64,000 nt of DNA from Candidatus Methylopumilus universalis (lineage in GTDB: Bacteria; Pseudomonadota; Gammaproteobacteria; Burkholderiales; Methylophilaceae): contig NZ_CP040977.1 in the NCBI RefSeq assembly GCF_006364435.1, positions 558,001 to 622,000 on the forward strand. Direction: 5' to 3'. The translations under genes were made by a program, and so were the position numbers. Each line of letters begins with the position of its first letter. The stretch's first letter is position 1. The notes under the pieces are model-generated. The model was not told where the DNA came from, did no database searches, and was given only the letters and a program-made list of their open reading frames with translations. Below, piece by piece: positions 1 through 9,864 of the stretch.

Positions 1-2
1 TA

Positions 3-920
3 AAAAAACAAACGGTCGATGGTATTACTATTCATCATTGTGATTTTAGTGAAGATTCAAAATCACTTCCGCCACCTCCAGCTTTTGTATTTAATCTTTT
101 TAATATTGATTTACCTAATGCCTATAAATTGCTTATGCAAAGCGAAAAGTCCAAATATATTGCCATTGAATATTTGTCAGCTGAGCCATGGGTCGAGAAT
201 TTTCATTTAAAACCTTCAATAGATCCTGAATCAGGCCTTATTAAAACTTTCTTTTATCCTGGCTTTACTGGTCAAACAGGCGGCCTCATCCGTGAGAAGG
301 ATTTACTATCGCGTCGAGAGTCTTTTGTTCAAGCTAATCGTGATAAATTTATTAAGTCATTTGGCGGAAATCCTAACCTCTATTCAATATCACTTTTTTA
401 TTACCCAATACAAAAAATTGAAGCTTTTTTAGATGTTATGGAGCTTATGAAAAAGCCTATTCAATTTTTCATACCTCAATATTTATTTGATCTTTTAAAA
501 GCAAAAAAGAATTATCAGTATCTTCATATCATTTCCTATCCATTTTTAAGCCACGATGATTTTGATGATCTACTTCGGTCATGTAATCTTAATTTTGTGC
601 GCGGTGAAGATAGCTGGATAAGAGCAATTTGGGCCGGCAAACCTTTTATTTGGCAGCCATATATCCAAGAAAACAGTATCCATTTAATTAAACTAAAAGC
701 TTTTTTGAAGAGCTATTGTGAGGATTGTGAACAAGAGTTATCAGAGGTTTTATTTAAAATGCATGACGATTGGTCGAATAATAAATTTAATGAAGCTTTA
801 TGGCTCGATTTTTTCAAAAATCAGTCTTCTTTGGAGTCTTTCGCATTGAAGCGAAGTCATCACTATTTCAAAGAGCCATCATTTGTCGAGAGTTTGGTTG
901 ATTATTGTTCTGAAACATAA
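3..920 (+). CDS. earP: EF-P arginine rhamnosyltransferase EarP (5' end cut by window)
   Basis: Transfers rhamnose from dTDP-rhamnose to a conserved arginine of elongation factor P, in the cytoplasm. The frame is open to the left edge, so about 305 C-terminal residues are present and the N-terminus with the catalytic aspartate is missing. The first internal ATG (129) is not the real start because coding continues upstream of it. The sequence shows IEYLSAEPWVEN near the left end and the family signature RGEDSWIRAIWAGKPF (about 600-655), which holds the nucleotide-sugar-binding Glu/Asp pair. It lies 55 bp before efp, whose protein has Arg at the modified position, so enzyme and substrate sit together as in other EarP-type bacteria. 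Identification is firm. Confidence 0.93.
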   Translation, partial: KKQTVDGITIHHCDFSEDSKSLPPPPAFVFNLFNIDLPNAYKLLMQSEKSKYIAIEYLSAEPWVENFHLKPSIDPESGLIKTFFYPGFTGQTGGLIREKDLLSRRESFVQANRDKFIKSFGGNPNLYSISLFYYPIQKIEAFLDVMELMKKPIQFFIPQYLFDLLKAKKNYQYLHIISYPFLSHDDFDDLLRSCNLNFVRGEDSWIRAIWAGKPFIWQPYIQENSIHLIKLKAFLKSYCEDCEQELSEVLFKMHDDWSNNKFNEALWLDFFKNQSSLESFALKRSHHYFKEPSFVESLVDYCSET

Positions 921-934
921 TTTTCGAGTATAAT
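905..934 (+). promoter_or_regulatory. Probable efp promoter
   Basis: A perfect TATAAT lies at 929-934, with TTGTTC at 905-910 and an 18-bp spacer. The -35 box overlaps the last codons of earP. It would start efp transcription near 941, about 35 nt before its ATG, so efp could be made independently of earP. This is inferred from sequence pattern only. Confidence 0.5.
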
Positions 935-975
935 TTCTCCCTTTTATTTAGTAAGCATTCCCAAGGATCAATATT

Positions 976-1533
976 ATGAAAATCGCTCAAGAGCTTCGCG
1001 CTGGTAACGTTATTATGGTTGGCACTGACCCAATGGTCATTTTAAAAGCTGAATATAATAAATCAGGTCGAAATTCAGCTGTGGTAAAGATGAAAATGAA
1101 AAATCTTTTGACTGAAGCGCCTAGCGAAAACGTTTATAACGCCAGTGATAAATTCGAAGTGATTGTGTTGGATAAAAAGGATGTTACTTATTCTTATTTT
1201 TCAGATCCTGCTTATGTGTTCATGGATGGTGAATATAATCAATATGAAATTGATGCTGAAAATATGTCAGAAGCTTTAAATTTCTTAGAAGATGGTATGC
1301 CTTGTGAAGTTAAATTTTATAATGGGAAAGCTATTTCTGTAGAGCTTCCAAATTCTGTTACCCGAGAAATTACTTACACTGAGCCTGCTGTAAAAGGCGA
1401 CACTTCAGGTAAGGTAATGAAGCCAGCTAAAATTAATACGGGCTTTGAAGTAATGGTGCCTTTATTCTGCAATACCGGTGACAAGATTGAAATTGATACG
1501 CGTACCTTAGAATACAAAAACCGCGTTTTATAA
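976..1533 (+). CDS. efp: Elongation factor P
   Basis: Binds the ribosome between the P and E sites and relieves stalling at polyproline stretches. The 185-residue length is typical, with an N-terminal KOW-like domain and two OB domains. The tip of the first domain reads YNKSGRNSA, putting Arg at position 32; this is the EarP (rhamnosyl-arginine) class, not the EpmA/lysine class. The C-terminal block [17 protein letters not shown] is the family signature. It follows earP in the same direction and has its own promoter-like sequence at 905-934. Its stop lies 2 bp from the end of the convergent tldD gene. Confidence 0.98.
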   Translation: MKIAQELRAGNVIMVGTDPMVILKAEYNKSGRNSAVVKMKMKNLLTEAPSENVYNASDKFEVIVLDKKDVTYSYFSDPAYVFMDGEYNQYEIDAENMSEALNFLEDGMPCEVKFYNGKAISVELPNSVTREITYTEPAVKGDTSGKVMKPAKINTGFEVMVPLFCNTGDKIEIDTRTLEYKNRVL

Positions 1534-1535
1534 TC

Positions 1536-2972
1536 CTAAGCAGTTCCACCTACAACTAAACTGTCAATCTTGATAGTGGGTTGGCCTACACCTACAGGAA
1601 CACTTTGACCTTCTTTACCGCAGGTTCCTACCCCTGAATCCAATGACATATCATTGCCAATCATACTGACTTTCTTTAATACTTCAGGGCCATTTCCTAT
1701 CAACGTTGCGCCCTTGACTGGATAGAGCAGTTTCCCGTCTTCAATCATCCAAGCTTCAGCTGCAGAAAATACAAACTTTCCGCTTGTGATGTCTACTTGG
1801 CCGCCGCCAAAATTAACTGCATAAATTCCTTTTTTTACTGACTTGATAATTTCTTCCGGAGTTTTTGTACCATTTAGCATATAAGTATTTGTCATTCTTG
1901 GCATGGGCAAATGTGCATATGATTCTCTTCTTGCGTTTCCAGTAATAGGCATATTCATAAGTCTCGCATTTAATGTATCTTGAATGTAGCCTTTTAGAAT
2001 GCCATTTTCAATAAGCACGGTTCTTTGTGTTTCATTACCTTCATCGTCAATATTAAGTGACCCTCGTCGATCCTTGATAGTGCCGTCATCAACGACAGTA
2101 ATATCTTTTGCAGCAACTTGTGTACCAATTTTATTGCTAAATGCGGAGCTACCTTTTCGATTGAAGTCACCTTCGAGACCATGACCAATAGCTTCGTGAA
2201 GAAGAATACCAGGCCATCCGGGACCCAAGACAACTGTCATACTTCCAGCAGGAGCCGGCTTAGCATTTAAGTTGGTTGTGGCTTGGTGAACCGCTTCTTG
2301 CGCATATTGTTTTAATATTTCGTCTGAGAAATATTCAAATCCAAAACGTCCACCCCCCCCTGATGAGCCTTGCTCTCTTTTTCCATTCGATTCTGCAATA
2401 ACATTAATAGATAATCTTACTAAAGGCCTAATATCAGCAGCAATTTTTTGTTCATTATTGATTACTAAAATTACTTCATACTCCCCAGCAATTGAAGCTG
2501 TTACTTTAGTAATCCGCTCATCCATTTTTTTAGCAAAATTTTCTATTTTTTCAAGAATCTTAATTTTTGTTTCTGCAGACACGGCCGAGAGAGGATCTTG
2601 ACCTCCATATAAATTAGCAGTTATTTTTGGATGATCTAATTTATGAATTTGATTTAAGTTTTTCGAAGCAATAGCTTTAGCAATGCTTGAGGAAGATAAA
2701 AGAGCTTCAATAGATATATCATCTGAATAAGCAAATGCAGATTTATCTTTATTAACTGCTCTAACACCTACACCTTGATCGATTGAGAAGCTCCCTGACT
2801 TAACTTGACCCTCTTCAAGACCCCAATATTCATTTTTTGTGTATTGAAAATATAGGTCTGCATAATCGACACCATGAGCCATCATGCCATTAAGTATTTT
2901 ATTTAGATCGTTAATTTCAATGCCAGATTGAGAAAGAAGCAAATTTTTTGCATGAGAAATTTTATGTTCCAT
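1536..2972 (-). CDS. tldD: Metalloprotease TldD
   Basis: Catalytic subunit of the TldD/TldE zinc protease, which degrades unfolded peptides and in some bacteria matures peptide antibiotics. The 478-residue length fits. The zinc motif HEAIGH is at residues 259-264, followed by GLEGDFNRKGSSAF, and the C-terminal region has the usual PRMTNTYML and GKFVFSAAEAW blocks. No tldE partner is present in the window. It is the downstream gene of a leftward block yhdP - nitrilase - tldD with only 8 bp to the gene before it, the common order in beta- and gammaproteobacteria, so co-transcription is likely. Confidence 0.95.
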   Translation of the reverse strand: MEHKISHAKNLLLSQSGIEINDLNKILNGMMAHGVDYADLYFQYTKNEYWGLEEGQVKSGSFSIDQGVGVRAVNKDKSAFAYSDDISIEALLSSSSIAKAIASKNLNQIHKLDHPKITANLYGGQDPLSAVSAETKIKILEKIENFAKKMDERITKVTASIAGEYEVILVINNEQKIAADIRPLVRLSINVIAESNGKREQGSSGGGGRFGFEYFSDEILKQYAQEAVHQATTNLNAKPAPAGSMTVVLGPGWPGILLHEAIGHGLEGDFNRKGSSAFSNKIGTQVAAKDITVVDDGTIKDRRGSLNIDDEGNETQRTVLIENGILKGYIQDTLNARLMNMPITGNARRESYAHLPMPRMTNTYMLNGTKTPEEIIKSVKKGIYAVNFGGGQVDITSGKFVFSAAEAWMIEDGKLLYPVKGATLIGNGPEVLKKVSMIGNDMSLDSGVGTCGKEGQSVPVGVGQPTIKIDSLVVGGTA

Positions 2973-2980
2973 AAGAAGTA

Positions 2981-3835
2981 TTATTTTATAGTTCGATGTT
3001 TAAGAGCAGGCAAAGATTTGCGAATGGATTTGATATATTCCTTGTTAAGATATCCGGTAATTACTCCAGAGCCTCGCGATAGACGATCTAATATAGTGCC
3101 CCAAGGATCAACAATAAGTGAGTTACCATGTGTTTCTCTTCCAGATAGGTGATAGCCACCCTGAGCAGGGGCTAGCACATAACATTGATTCTCTATAGCT
3201 CTTGCTCGAATCAGAATTTCCCAGTGAGCCTTTCCGGTCGTTTCTGTAAAAGCTGATGGAATTACTAGAAGGTCTATTTCCTTCATTGCTCGAAATAATT
3301 CTGGAAATCGAAGGTCATAACAAATCGCAATTCCAATTTTACCAAATGGAGAGTCGACAACTACAACATCAGAACCCGCTTCAATTAATTTATCTTCTCG
3401 ATAAAATTCCTCGCCCATATCAAATCCAAAAAGATGTATTTTGTCGTAGCGATGAACTAAATTTCCTTTGTCATCATAAATTAAACAACTATTTCTGATT
3501 TTATTTTTATCTTTCGAAACTAAAGGAATAGAACCACCAATAATCCACACTTTATTTTTTTTGGCTTGCTTTGATAGGAAGGATTGAACGAGGCCGTGAT
3601 CAGGCTTCTCCTTCGCCTTTAATTTTTCAGAGTCCTTAGAGCTCATAATAGAGAAATACTCAGGGAGGGCAATAATTTTAGCGCCTTGATTAGCGGCAAT
3701 TGTAATTAAATTTTCAGCTTCATTAAGGTTTGATTTGATATCTGGCCCAGATGCCATTTGTATCCCTGCAATTTTTACGATATCTTTATTAACTAATCTT
3801 GCTTTAGTCGTTTTTACTTTAGATTTAATTGCCAT
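2981..3835 (-). CDS. Carbon-nitrogen hydrolase (nitrilase superfamily, Nit-type amidase)
   Basis: A cytoplasmic amidohydrolase. The three catalytic residues are visible: Glu59 in ALPEYFS, Lys132 in DKIHLFGF and Cys172 in IAICYDLRFPELFR. The last motif is characteristic of the Nit1/Nit2 branch, which includes deaminated-glutathione amidase and omega-amidase; that repair role is plausible but not proven. At 284 residues it is normal in length. The first 20 residues are basic and poorly conserved-looking, so translation may start a little downstream. It lies 2 bp after yhdP and 8 bp before tldD. Confidence 0.85.
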   Translation of the reverse strand: MAIKSKVKTTKARLVNKDIVKIAGIQMASGPDIKSNLNEAENLITIAANQGAKIIALPEYFSIMSSKDSEKLKAKEKPDHGLVQSFLSKQAKKNKVWIIGGSIPLVSKDKNKIRNSCLIYDDKGNLVHRYDKIHLFGFDMGEEFYREDKLIEAGSDVVVVDSPFGKIGIAICYDLRFPELFRAMKEIDLLVIPSAFTETTGKAHWEILIRARAIENQCYVLAPAQGGYHLSGRETHGNSLIVDPWGTILDRLSRGSGVITGYLNKEYIKSIRKSLPALKHRTIK

Positions 3836-3837
3836 TT

Positions 3838-6800
3838 TTATTTTTTATCATTAAATAAGTTTTTGGTATTATCAATTGTCGTTTTAATTTTATCTGACGC
3901 AGAATTATTTACTTCTTCTGGATTTTCCCATGTACCAATAATTCTATATTCAGAGGTCAGTACTTTGTTAAGAGGATCTTTAAGTATTTTTTGTGCAATA
4001 AATGCTGCCGCTCCTACAAGTGGACCTCCTGCAAGAGCTGCAATAGATAGGCTATCGCTAATATGAGGGGTAACTTTCACGTTTAAATCTTGAGTTTCAT
4101 GGATAATATTTGTTTCACCAGTCATAAATACTTCAGCCGCCGGGCCATTCATTCTAAAATTACTTGTTTTCATGATGCCATTATTTACTCGAACAGATGC
4201 ATTCATAGTATCAAGCACAAATCCGCTGCCAAATAAATCTCTGAAGTCTAAACTGAGCCTTCTAGGTAAGCTTTGCAGGGTAACAAGGCCAAAAAGTCTT
4301 CCTATGCCAGGCTCAACTTTTTGAATTGTTCCTTTACGTACATCAAGGTTAAATGATCCATCCACTTTGGTTTTATCGAAGGATAAGGGATTACCAGGCC
4401 ATCTAAATTGACCAGATAAGTCGGCTTCACCATCTTTTATAAAATTAGGATAGCCAAGGAAATTGAGTGTATCGCCAAGATTATCAATCTTCCAGCTAAA
4501 ATTAATATTTGATTTAGAATTCTTATTCCAATCTACCCACTCCCCATCTGCTTGAAAAACATTTTTATCATTTACAATTTTAAATTTTTGAATATTAATA
4601 TTTTGATTTAAGGTATTGGAGACGAGTTCAAGTTTCCCGACTTTCTTGCCATCTAACTCAAGCGAATCAATTTTAATGTCTAAATTAGGTACCTTTTGAG
4701 TAGCTGAGCTTTGAGTTGAAGATATTTTTTTAATTTCACTTGGCATCTTGAATCTATTTAATCTAGCTATCAGTTTGTTTTCCTTTTCAGCCCACAAAAG
4801 ACTTCCCGATGTTTCATTGGAGTTTATTTTGAATTTTGTGCTTCCACTGGCTGGCGCTATTTCTATTTTGATATTACTAAAACGCCTATCAAAGAGATCA
4901 GCATTTCTGAGGGCTATATCAGCTTTGTCAATTTTAAATCCTCCACCACTATCTTCTCCACTATAAATACTTATAAAGTCATCTAAGTTTACATAGGGTA
5001 AATTAGCCTTGAGATAAAGTCCTTTTTGAACACTTGTTTTAATGTCTGAGTTAATTGAGATATAACCCTTATCTACTGACATGATATTATTTTTTTTGAT
5101 ACGAGTTATTTTTGAATTCACAATATTGCTATATTTAAATTCAATTTCATCTGTTTTTGTATTATTTTGTTTTTTTGTAAAATAGAGTTTCTCTTCCTTA
5201 TCGCGTGCTTTATTGAATGGAGCAGGGTAGCTCATTTCAATTCCTTTTAGATCCGAAGATAATTGTATGTTGAGTAAAGGTTTTTTATATTCCACTAGTC
5301 CGTCCCAATTAGCCGATCCGTTTATTTTAGAAAAACTTGTTCCTAATTTTTCTTCAATACCTTTGTCAGTAAACTTACCACTTAATTTCACCTTAATGGC
5401 CTTGCTTGAGTCTGCAGTAAGTAAAATATTAGTATTGCCTCCAAACATAATGCCAGTGAGATTTTCAGTTTTAACATTTTTTTCATCAAAAATTACTAAA
5501 CCCTTTATTTTTTCGATCTTTGGAATCCCCATTGATGGATTGGCTAGATTGCTATCTAAAAATTGGTAATTACCTTTAAAAGTAATGGCGTCAAGATTAT
5601 CCATAGGGATATCAATATTTACTCTGAGCTTACCTTCTCCAGATCCAGTTGCCTCATCAAATAAATGTTGAACAGATTCTTTTATAGGACTGTTATTAAC
5701 AAATTTAATAGCCTCACGTGTAGGGCTATTTAGCGTGCTTTGCAGATTTAGTAGGGGATGCTCGATCGCTATTGCGGGAATGGTTGTTTTAAGCTCTTTA
5801 ATAGTGTTACCTAGGAATTGACCTTTCTTGCTTAGCAGTTCGAAGGTCCCAGCATTAACTGACGCATTAAAATCAAATTTTTCAATAACTGGCCATCCCG
5901 TACCATATTCGATCAAGGTATTTTTGCCTGTAGTTGTAACAATAAAGTTACCTTTATTGGGATCAGCACGGTTCTGCGCATCAACAAATGGGAAATCAGC
6001 TGACAAACCTTTAATTGAAACTAAAGTATTTTCTAGGCTGCCCTCAAGTAGCGAGGTGTCAAGCCAGTGCAGACCTTCGGCACCTATTGTTTTTGGGTAA
6101 TAAGCTTTTGCATGCTTTAAGTCTATAAAAGGAATTGAAGCTTGAATATCTAAATAAGCATCTTTTTGAGACATCTGTTTGATGCTGCCATTAATTGAAC
6201 CATTAATAAATGGGTTATTAAAACTAATATTTTTAAACATTAAATAATTTTTTGTCCATTTTAAATCACCATGCAAATCACTAAATTTGAGTGCTTCTCT
6301 AAATAATTTATTATATGTAAGTGAAACATCAGTTGACTTAAATTTTATAGAGCCATCTTCATTAGATAGATGAATTGAGCCTGTTAGATTTTCGAATCCT
6401 GGCAAATCTTCAAAAGTTTTTAAGCTTAATTTATCAAATTGAGCTTTGAGGCTTAATTCAATTTTTTTATTGTCCATCCACCTAAGATCAATGTTAGTAA
6501 GTGAGCCCGATGGTTGGATTGCACTAACTTTATTTTTAATATCATCAAAGTAAGGAATTGTTTGCAGTATTTCATTTGCTGCATCTAGCTGAATCTTATT
6601 TATTTTAAGAGAGAAGGCGATTGGTTTATTCGTTTCACCTGAAATGGTAATAGCCGTATTTGCATTTTCAATATTAATTCCATTATTTGTAAGAAGATAA
6701 AGGTTATCAAATATGACTTCGTGACTATATTTATTTGAAAGCCAAATAACATTACCTGAAAAATTCTTCAGATTAAGCTCATTTTTATTAGCTTGATTTA

Positions 6801-7665
6801 ATTCAGTTTTAAAATTTGTGAGTTTGATTGATGCTTTGATTTTAGCGATTGCTGCATTGGTGATGCTTGCAGTTAAATTTAAATCACCAGTGCCAGTATT
6901 AATTTTTAGTGGGTAGTTCACCCAGGGCGTATAAGCTGATAGATTAATATTGTTAGCTTTAATTTTTACTTCAGAATCCCAGGAATTTATATCTTCAATC
7001 TTTTTCGCATAAATTTTTCCGCTAAGACCAACAAACTGGTTATCACTATTGCTGATTCTAAAATTGAGATCGAACTTATGTTGACCAATGAGCTCGATGA
7101 TAAAAGGTGTTTTATAGCTAAGATTTAAATCTTTTAGCGTGAGCACTGGCGCTTGTTTATATTCATCCAGCCAATCAATCTCGCCTTGCTCGATAGACAC
7201 TTTCTTCTGATTAAGAAGCCAGTTTGTTAATTTATTATTAGCAGGACCATCAATTGATATGCCCCCAATAAAAATTTTATTAGTCATATCTCGTCGGATT
7301 ATAAGTTTGGGCGTTTTTAATTTTATTTCAGAAAGTGTTGGACTTAAATAAAATGGACTTAACCAAGAAAAGTCAGCACTAATTTTTTTCAGCGCAAGGG
7401 TTGTATTATTTTGACTGTCATAAAATACAACTTCATTTAAGGCAAACTCCGGATTAATAAAATCCCATCGACCTTCAAGTGAATTTATTTTGATCGTTTG
7501 CCCTGTTGCCTCTGAAGCAAGAATTTCAATCCTTGATTTATAGTTATTTAAATTAGGCTTAATATAAAATTGAAACGCAAGGCTAGAGATAACGATAAAA
7601 AAAAGGTAGGTAATTACGAATGCAATACCTATTTTTTTTGCGTAAGGAATTAATTTTTGTTTCAT
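3838..7665 (-). CDS. yhdP: YhdP-family AsmA-like envelope protein
   Basis: A very large (1275 aa) inner-membrane-anchored protein whose body is predicted to form a long beta-sheet groove spanning the periplasm. In E. coli YhdP moves phospholipid to the outer membrane. One membrane segment lies at about residues 12-32 (IGIAFVITYLFFIVISSLAF), and the rest is periplasmic with many amphipathic strands. The C-terminal part, around VEPGIGRLFGLVTLQSLPRRLSLDFRDLFGSGF and the VTPHISDSLSIAALAGGPLVGAAAF hydrophobic block, is the DUF3971/AsmA-2 signature. Length matches the family (about 1250-1300). It is upstream of the nitrilase and tldD genes, in the conserved order. Confidence 0.9.
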   Translation of the reverse strand: MKQKLIPYAKKIGIAFVITYLFFIVISSLAFQFYIKPNLNNYKSRIEILASEATGQTIKINSLEGRWDFINPEFALNEVVFYDSQNNTTLALKKISADFSWLSPFYLSPTLSEIKLKTPKLIIRRDMTNKIFIGGISIDGPANNKLTNWLLNQKKVSIEQGEIDWLDEYKQAPVLTLKDLNLSYKTPFIIELIGQHKFDLNFRISNSDNQFVGLSGKIYAKKIEDINSWDSEVKIKANNINLSAYTPWVNYPLKINTGTGDLNLTASITNAAIAKIKASIKLTNFKTELNQANKNELNLKNFSGNVIWLSNKYSHEVIFDNLYLLTNNGINIENANTAITISGETNKPIAFSLKINKIQLDAANEILQTIPYFDDIKNKVSAIQPSGSLTNIDLRWMDNKKIELSLKAQFDKLSLKTFEDLPGFENLTGSIHLSNEDGSIKFKSTDVSLTYNKLFREALKFSDLHGDLKWTKNYLMFKNISFNNPFINGSINGSIKQMSQKDAYLDIQASIPFIDLKHAKAYYPKTIGAEGLHWLDTSLLEGSLENTLVSIKGLSADFPFVDAQNRADPNKGNFIVTTTGKNTLIEYGTGWPVIEKFDFNASVNAGTFELLSKKGQFLGNTIKELKTTIPAIAIEHPLLNLQSTLNSPTREAIKFVNNSPIKESVQHLFDEATGSGEGKLRVNIDIPMDNLDAITFKGNYQFLDSNLANPSMGIPKIEKIKGLVIFDEKNVKTENLTGIMFGGNTNILLTADSSKAIKVKLSGKFTDKGIEEKLGTSFSKINGSANWDGLVEYKKPLLNIQLSSDLKGIEMSYPAPFNKARDKEEKLYFTKKQNNTKTDEIEFKYSNIVNSKITRIKKNNIMSVDKGYISINSDIKTSVQKGLYLKANLPYVNLDDFISIYSGEDSGGGFKIDKADIALRNADLFDRRFSNIKIEIAPASGSTKFKINSNETSGSLLWAEKENKLIARLNRFKMPSEIKKISSTQSSATQKVPNLDIKIDSLELDGKKVGKLELVSNTLNQNINIQKFKIVNDKNVFQADGEWVDWNKNSKSNINFSWKIDNLGDTLNFLGYPNFIKDGEADLSGQFRWPGNPLSFDKTKVDGSFNLDVRKGTIQKVEPGIGRLFGLVTLQSLPRRLSLDFRDLFGSGFVLDTMNASVRVNNGIMKTSNFRMNGPAAEVFMTGETNIIHETQDLNVKVTPHISDSLSIAALAGGPLVGAAAFIAQKILKDPLNKVLTSEYRIIGTWENPEEVNNSASDKIKTTIDNTKNLFNDKK

Positions 7666-7719
7666 TGGTCTTTCTTAAACGTACTTAAACTTAAACCGCT
7701 TACGCTATTTTACTTTAAA

Positions 7720-9696
7720 TTATTGAATTGATTGTTTTAGTTGTTCAAGAATAGATGGGTTGTCGAGGGTTGAAATATCAGATGTAATTTCTTCTCCTTT
7801 GGCAAGAGAGCGTAAGAGTCTGCGCATAATTTTACCTGAACGTGTTTTGGGTAAGTTATCTCCAAATCGAATATCGTCAGGTTTAGCAATAGGACCTATT
7901 TCTTTTCCAACCCAATCCCTGAGTTGATTAACGATCGCTTTAGCTTCGTCGCCTTCAGGCCTTTTGCCTTTAAGTACCACGTAAGCTACGATAGATTCAC
8001 CTTTAATTTCATGGGGCTTTCCTACTACTGCTGCTTCAGCCACAAGAGGATTTGAAACTAATGAAGATTCAATTTCCATGGTGCCAAGCCTATGTCCTGA
8101 AACGCTCAATACATCGTCGATGCGACCCATAATCGTGAAATATCCAGTCGTTTTATCTCTAATAGCCCCATCTCCTGCCAGGTAAACATTTCCGCCTAGT
8201 TCCTGAGGGTAATAACTCTTCTTATATCGCTCAGGGTCACCCCAGATGGTTCGAATCATTGAAGGCCAGGGTTTCTTGATCACCAATAAACCGCCTGTGC
8301 CCCATGGGACTTCATGCCCCGCTTCATCAACAATAGCAGCATCAATACCAGGGAAAGGAAGTGTGCAAGAGCCTGGGACTAATGGTGTTGCGCCAGGCAA
8401 TGGTGTAATGACGTGACCACCTGTTTCTGTTTGCCAAAATGTATCTACAATAGGGCAGTGATGATGGCCAATTTTTTCGTAATACCACATCCATGCTTCG
8501 GGATTGATAGGCTCACCTACTGAGCCTAAAAGACGAAGACTGGATAAATCGTAAGTGTCAGGGTTAGATTCTTTATTTAATTCTGAAGCTTTAATGAGGG
8601 ATCTGATTGCTGTGGGCGCTGTATAAAAAATAGTAACATGATGCTTTTCTATCATTTGCCAAAACCGACCTGCATGAGGAAAAGTCGGAATGCCTTCATA
8701 AATAAGTTGTGTGGATCCCGAAGCAAGAGGACCATAAACCACATAGGTATGTCCTGTTATCCAACCCACGTCAGCCGTACACCAATAAACATCATCCCCT
8801 TTAATATCAAATGTCCATCTCATAGTATTTAAAGCATGGAGAAGATAGCCTGCTGAAGAGTGCTGAACGCCTTTAGGGGTTCCAGTTGAGCCTGACGTGT
8901 ATAGTAAAAATAAGGGGTGTTCGGCATTAACATATACCGGATCACAATCGGTCAATTGATTTTTAATTAGCTCATGCCACCAAATTTCTTTAGCTTTTAA
9001 CTCAATCACTTCTTTTGATTTCTTTAACACTACAGTGCCAATCACTGATTCACATCCGCCTAAACTAAATGCTTCATCCACTGCAGATTTAAGGGGAAGT
9101 GTTTTGCCGCCTCGAAATTGCACGTCTGCTGTAATGACAAGTCTAGCTTGAGCATCTTTAATCCGCTCTTGAATACTTTTTGCTGAGAAACCTCCAAAGA
9201 CAACTGAGTGTGTTAATCCAATTCTGGCACAAGCAAGCATGGCGACAACCGCTTCGATTCCCATAGGTAGATAAATAAGAACTCTGTCAGCTAGATCTAA
9301 ATTGAATGTTTTTAGGCCATTGGAGAATTGACAAACTTTTTCATAAAGCTCTTTGTAAGAGACGTTGCTAATATCACCATTATCAGCTTCAAAAATAATT
9401 GCGGTTTTATTAGGTTGAGTAATTAAATGCTTATCAAGACAGTTATATGAAACATTTAATTCGCCATCTTCAAACCATTTATAAAAAGGAGCATTAGAAT
9501 CATTAAGTGTTTTAGTAAACGGTTTTTTCCAAATGATTAATTCGCGAGCGAGGTCAGCCCAAAATTTCTCATAATTTTCGTTTGCAGAAGAGCAAAGTTT
9601 TTCGTAAGCAGCCATGCCAGATACATTGGCATGATCTACAAATACTTGATCTGGATGAAATATTCTATGTTCGCTTAAGACTGATTCAATACCCAT
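7720..9696 (-). CDS. acs: Acetyl-CoA synthetase (AMP-forming)
   Basis: Activates acetate to acetyl-CoA through acetyl-AMP. The 658-residue length is standard. The ATP-binding loop reads [16 protein letters not shown], the adenylate motif is [18 protein letters not shown], and the C-terminal acetylation/catalytic lysine sits in [14 protein letters not shown]. It reads leftward, 54 bp upstream of yhdP, and is divergent from the sensor kinase across about 170 bp. In an obligate methylotroph it would serve acetate scavenging rather than growth on acetate; that role is an inference. Confidence 0.96.
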   Translation of the reverse strand: MGIESVLSEHRIFHPDQVFVDHANVSGMAAYEKLCSSANENYEKFWADLARELIIWKKPFTKTLNDSNAPFYKWFEDGELNVSYNCLDKHLITQPNKTAIIFEADNGDISNVSYKELYEKVCQFSNGLKTFNLDLADRVLIYLPMGIEAVVAMLACARIGLTHSVVFGGFSAKSIQERIKDAQARLVITADVQFRGGKTLPLKSAVDEAFSLGGCESVIGTVVLKKSKEVIELKAKEIWWHELIKNQLTDCDPVYVNAEHPLFLLYTSGSTGTPKGVQHSSAGYLLHALNTMRWTFDIKGDDVYWCTADVGWITGHTYVVYGPLASGSTQLIYEGIPTFPHAGRFWQMIEKHHVTIFYTAPTAIRSLIKASELNKESNPDTYDLSSLRLLGSVGEPINPEAWMWYYEKIGHHHCPIVDTFWQTETGGHVITPLPGATPLVPGSCTLPFPGIDAAIVDEAGHEVPWGTGGLLVIKKPWPSMIRTIWGDPERYKKSYYPQELGGNVYLAGDGAIRDKTTGYFTIMGRIDDVLSVSGHRLGTMEIESSLVSNPLVAEAAVVGKPHEIKGESIVAYVVLKGKRPEGDEAKAIVNQLRDWVGKEIGPIAKPDDIRFGDNLPKTRSGKIMRRLLRSLAKGEEITSDISTLDNPSILEQLKQSIQ

Positions 9697-9864
9697 ACGT
9701 TTTAACTTAAAATCAACTTTAAAATTTAAACCTATTATTGGTAGTAATTTATTTTATGTAAAGCGAAAAAATTACACTTCAATTATTTTCATTATTTAAC
9801 GCTTGTGAGCTAGGCTTTATGTGTGGTAAAAGTCATCCATTACTATGATTATTATCAGTACATT

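Noticed and set aside
19-210. 63-codon frame at the left edge
   Set aside because: It lies in another frame over the N-terminal continuation of earP, which is open to the window edge in the correct frame with recognisable EarP sequence.
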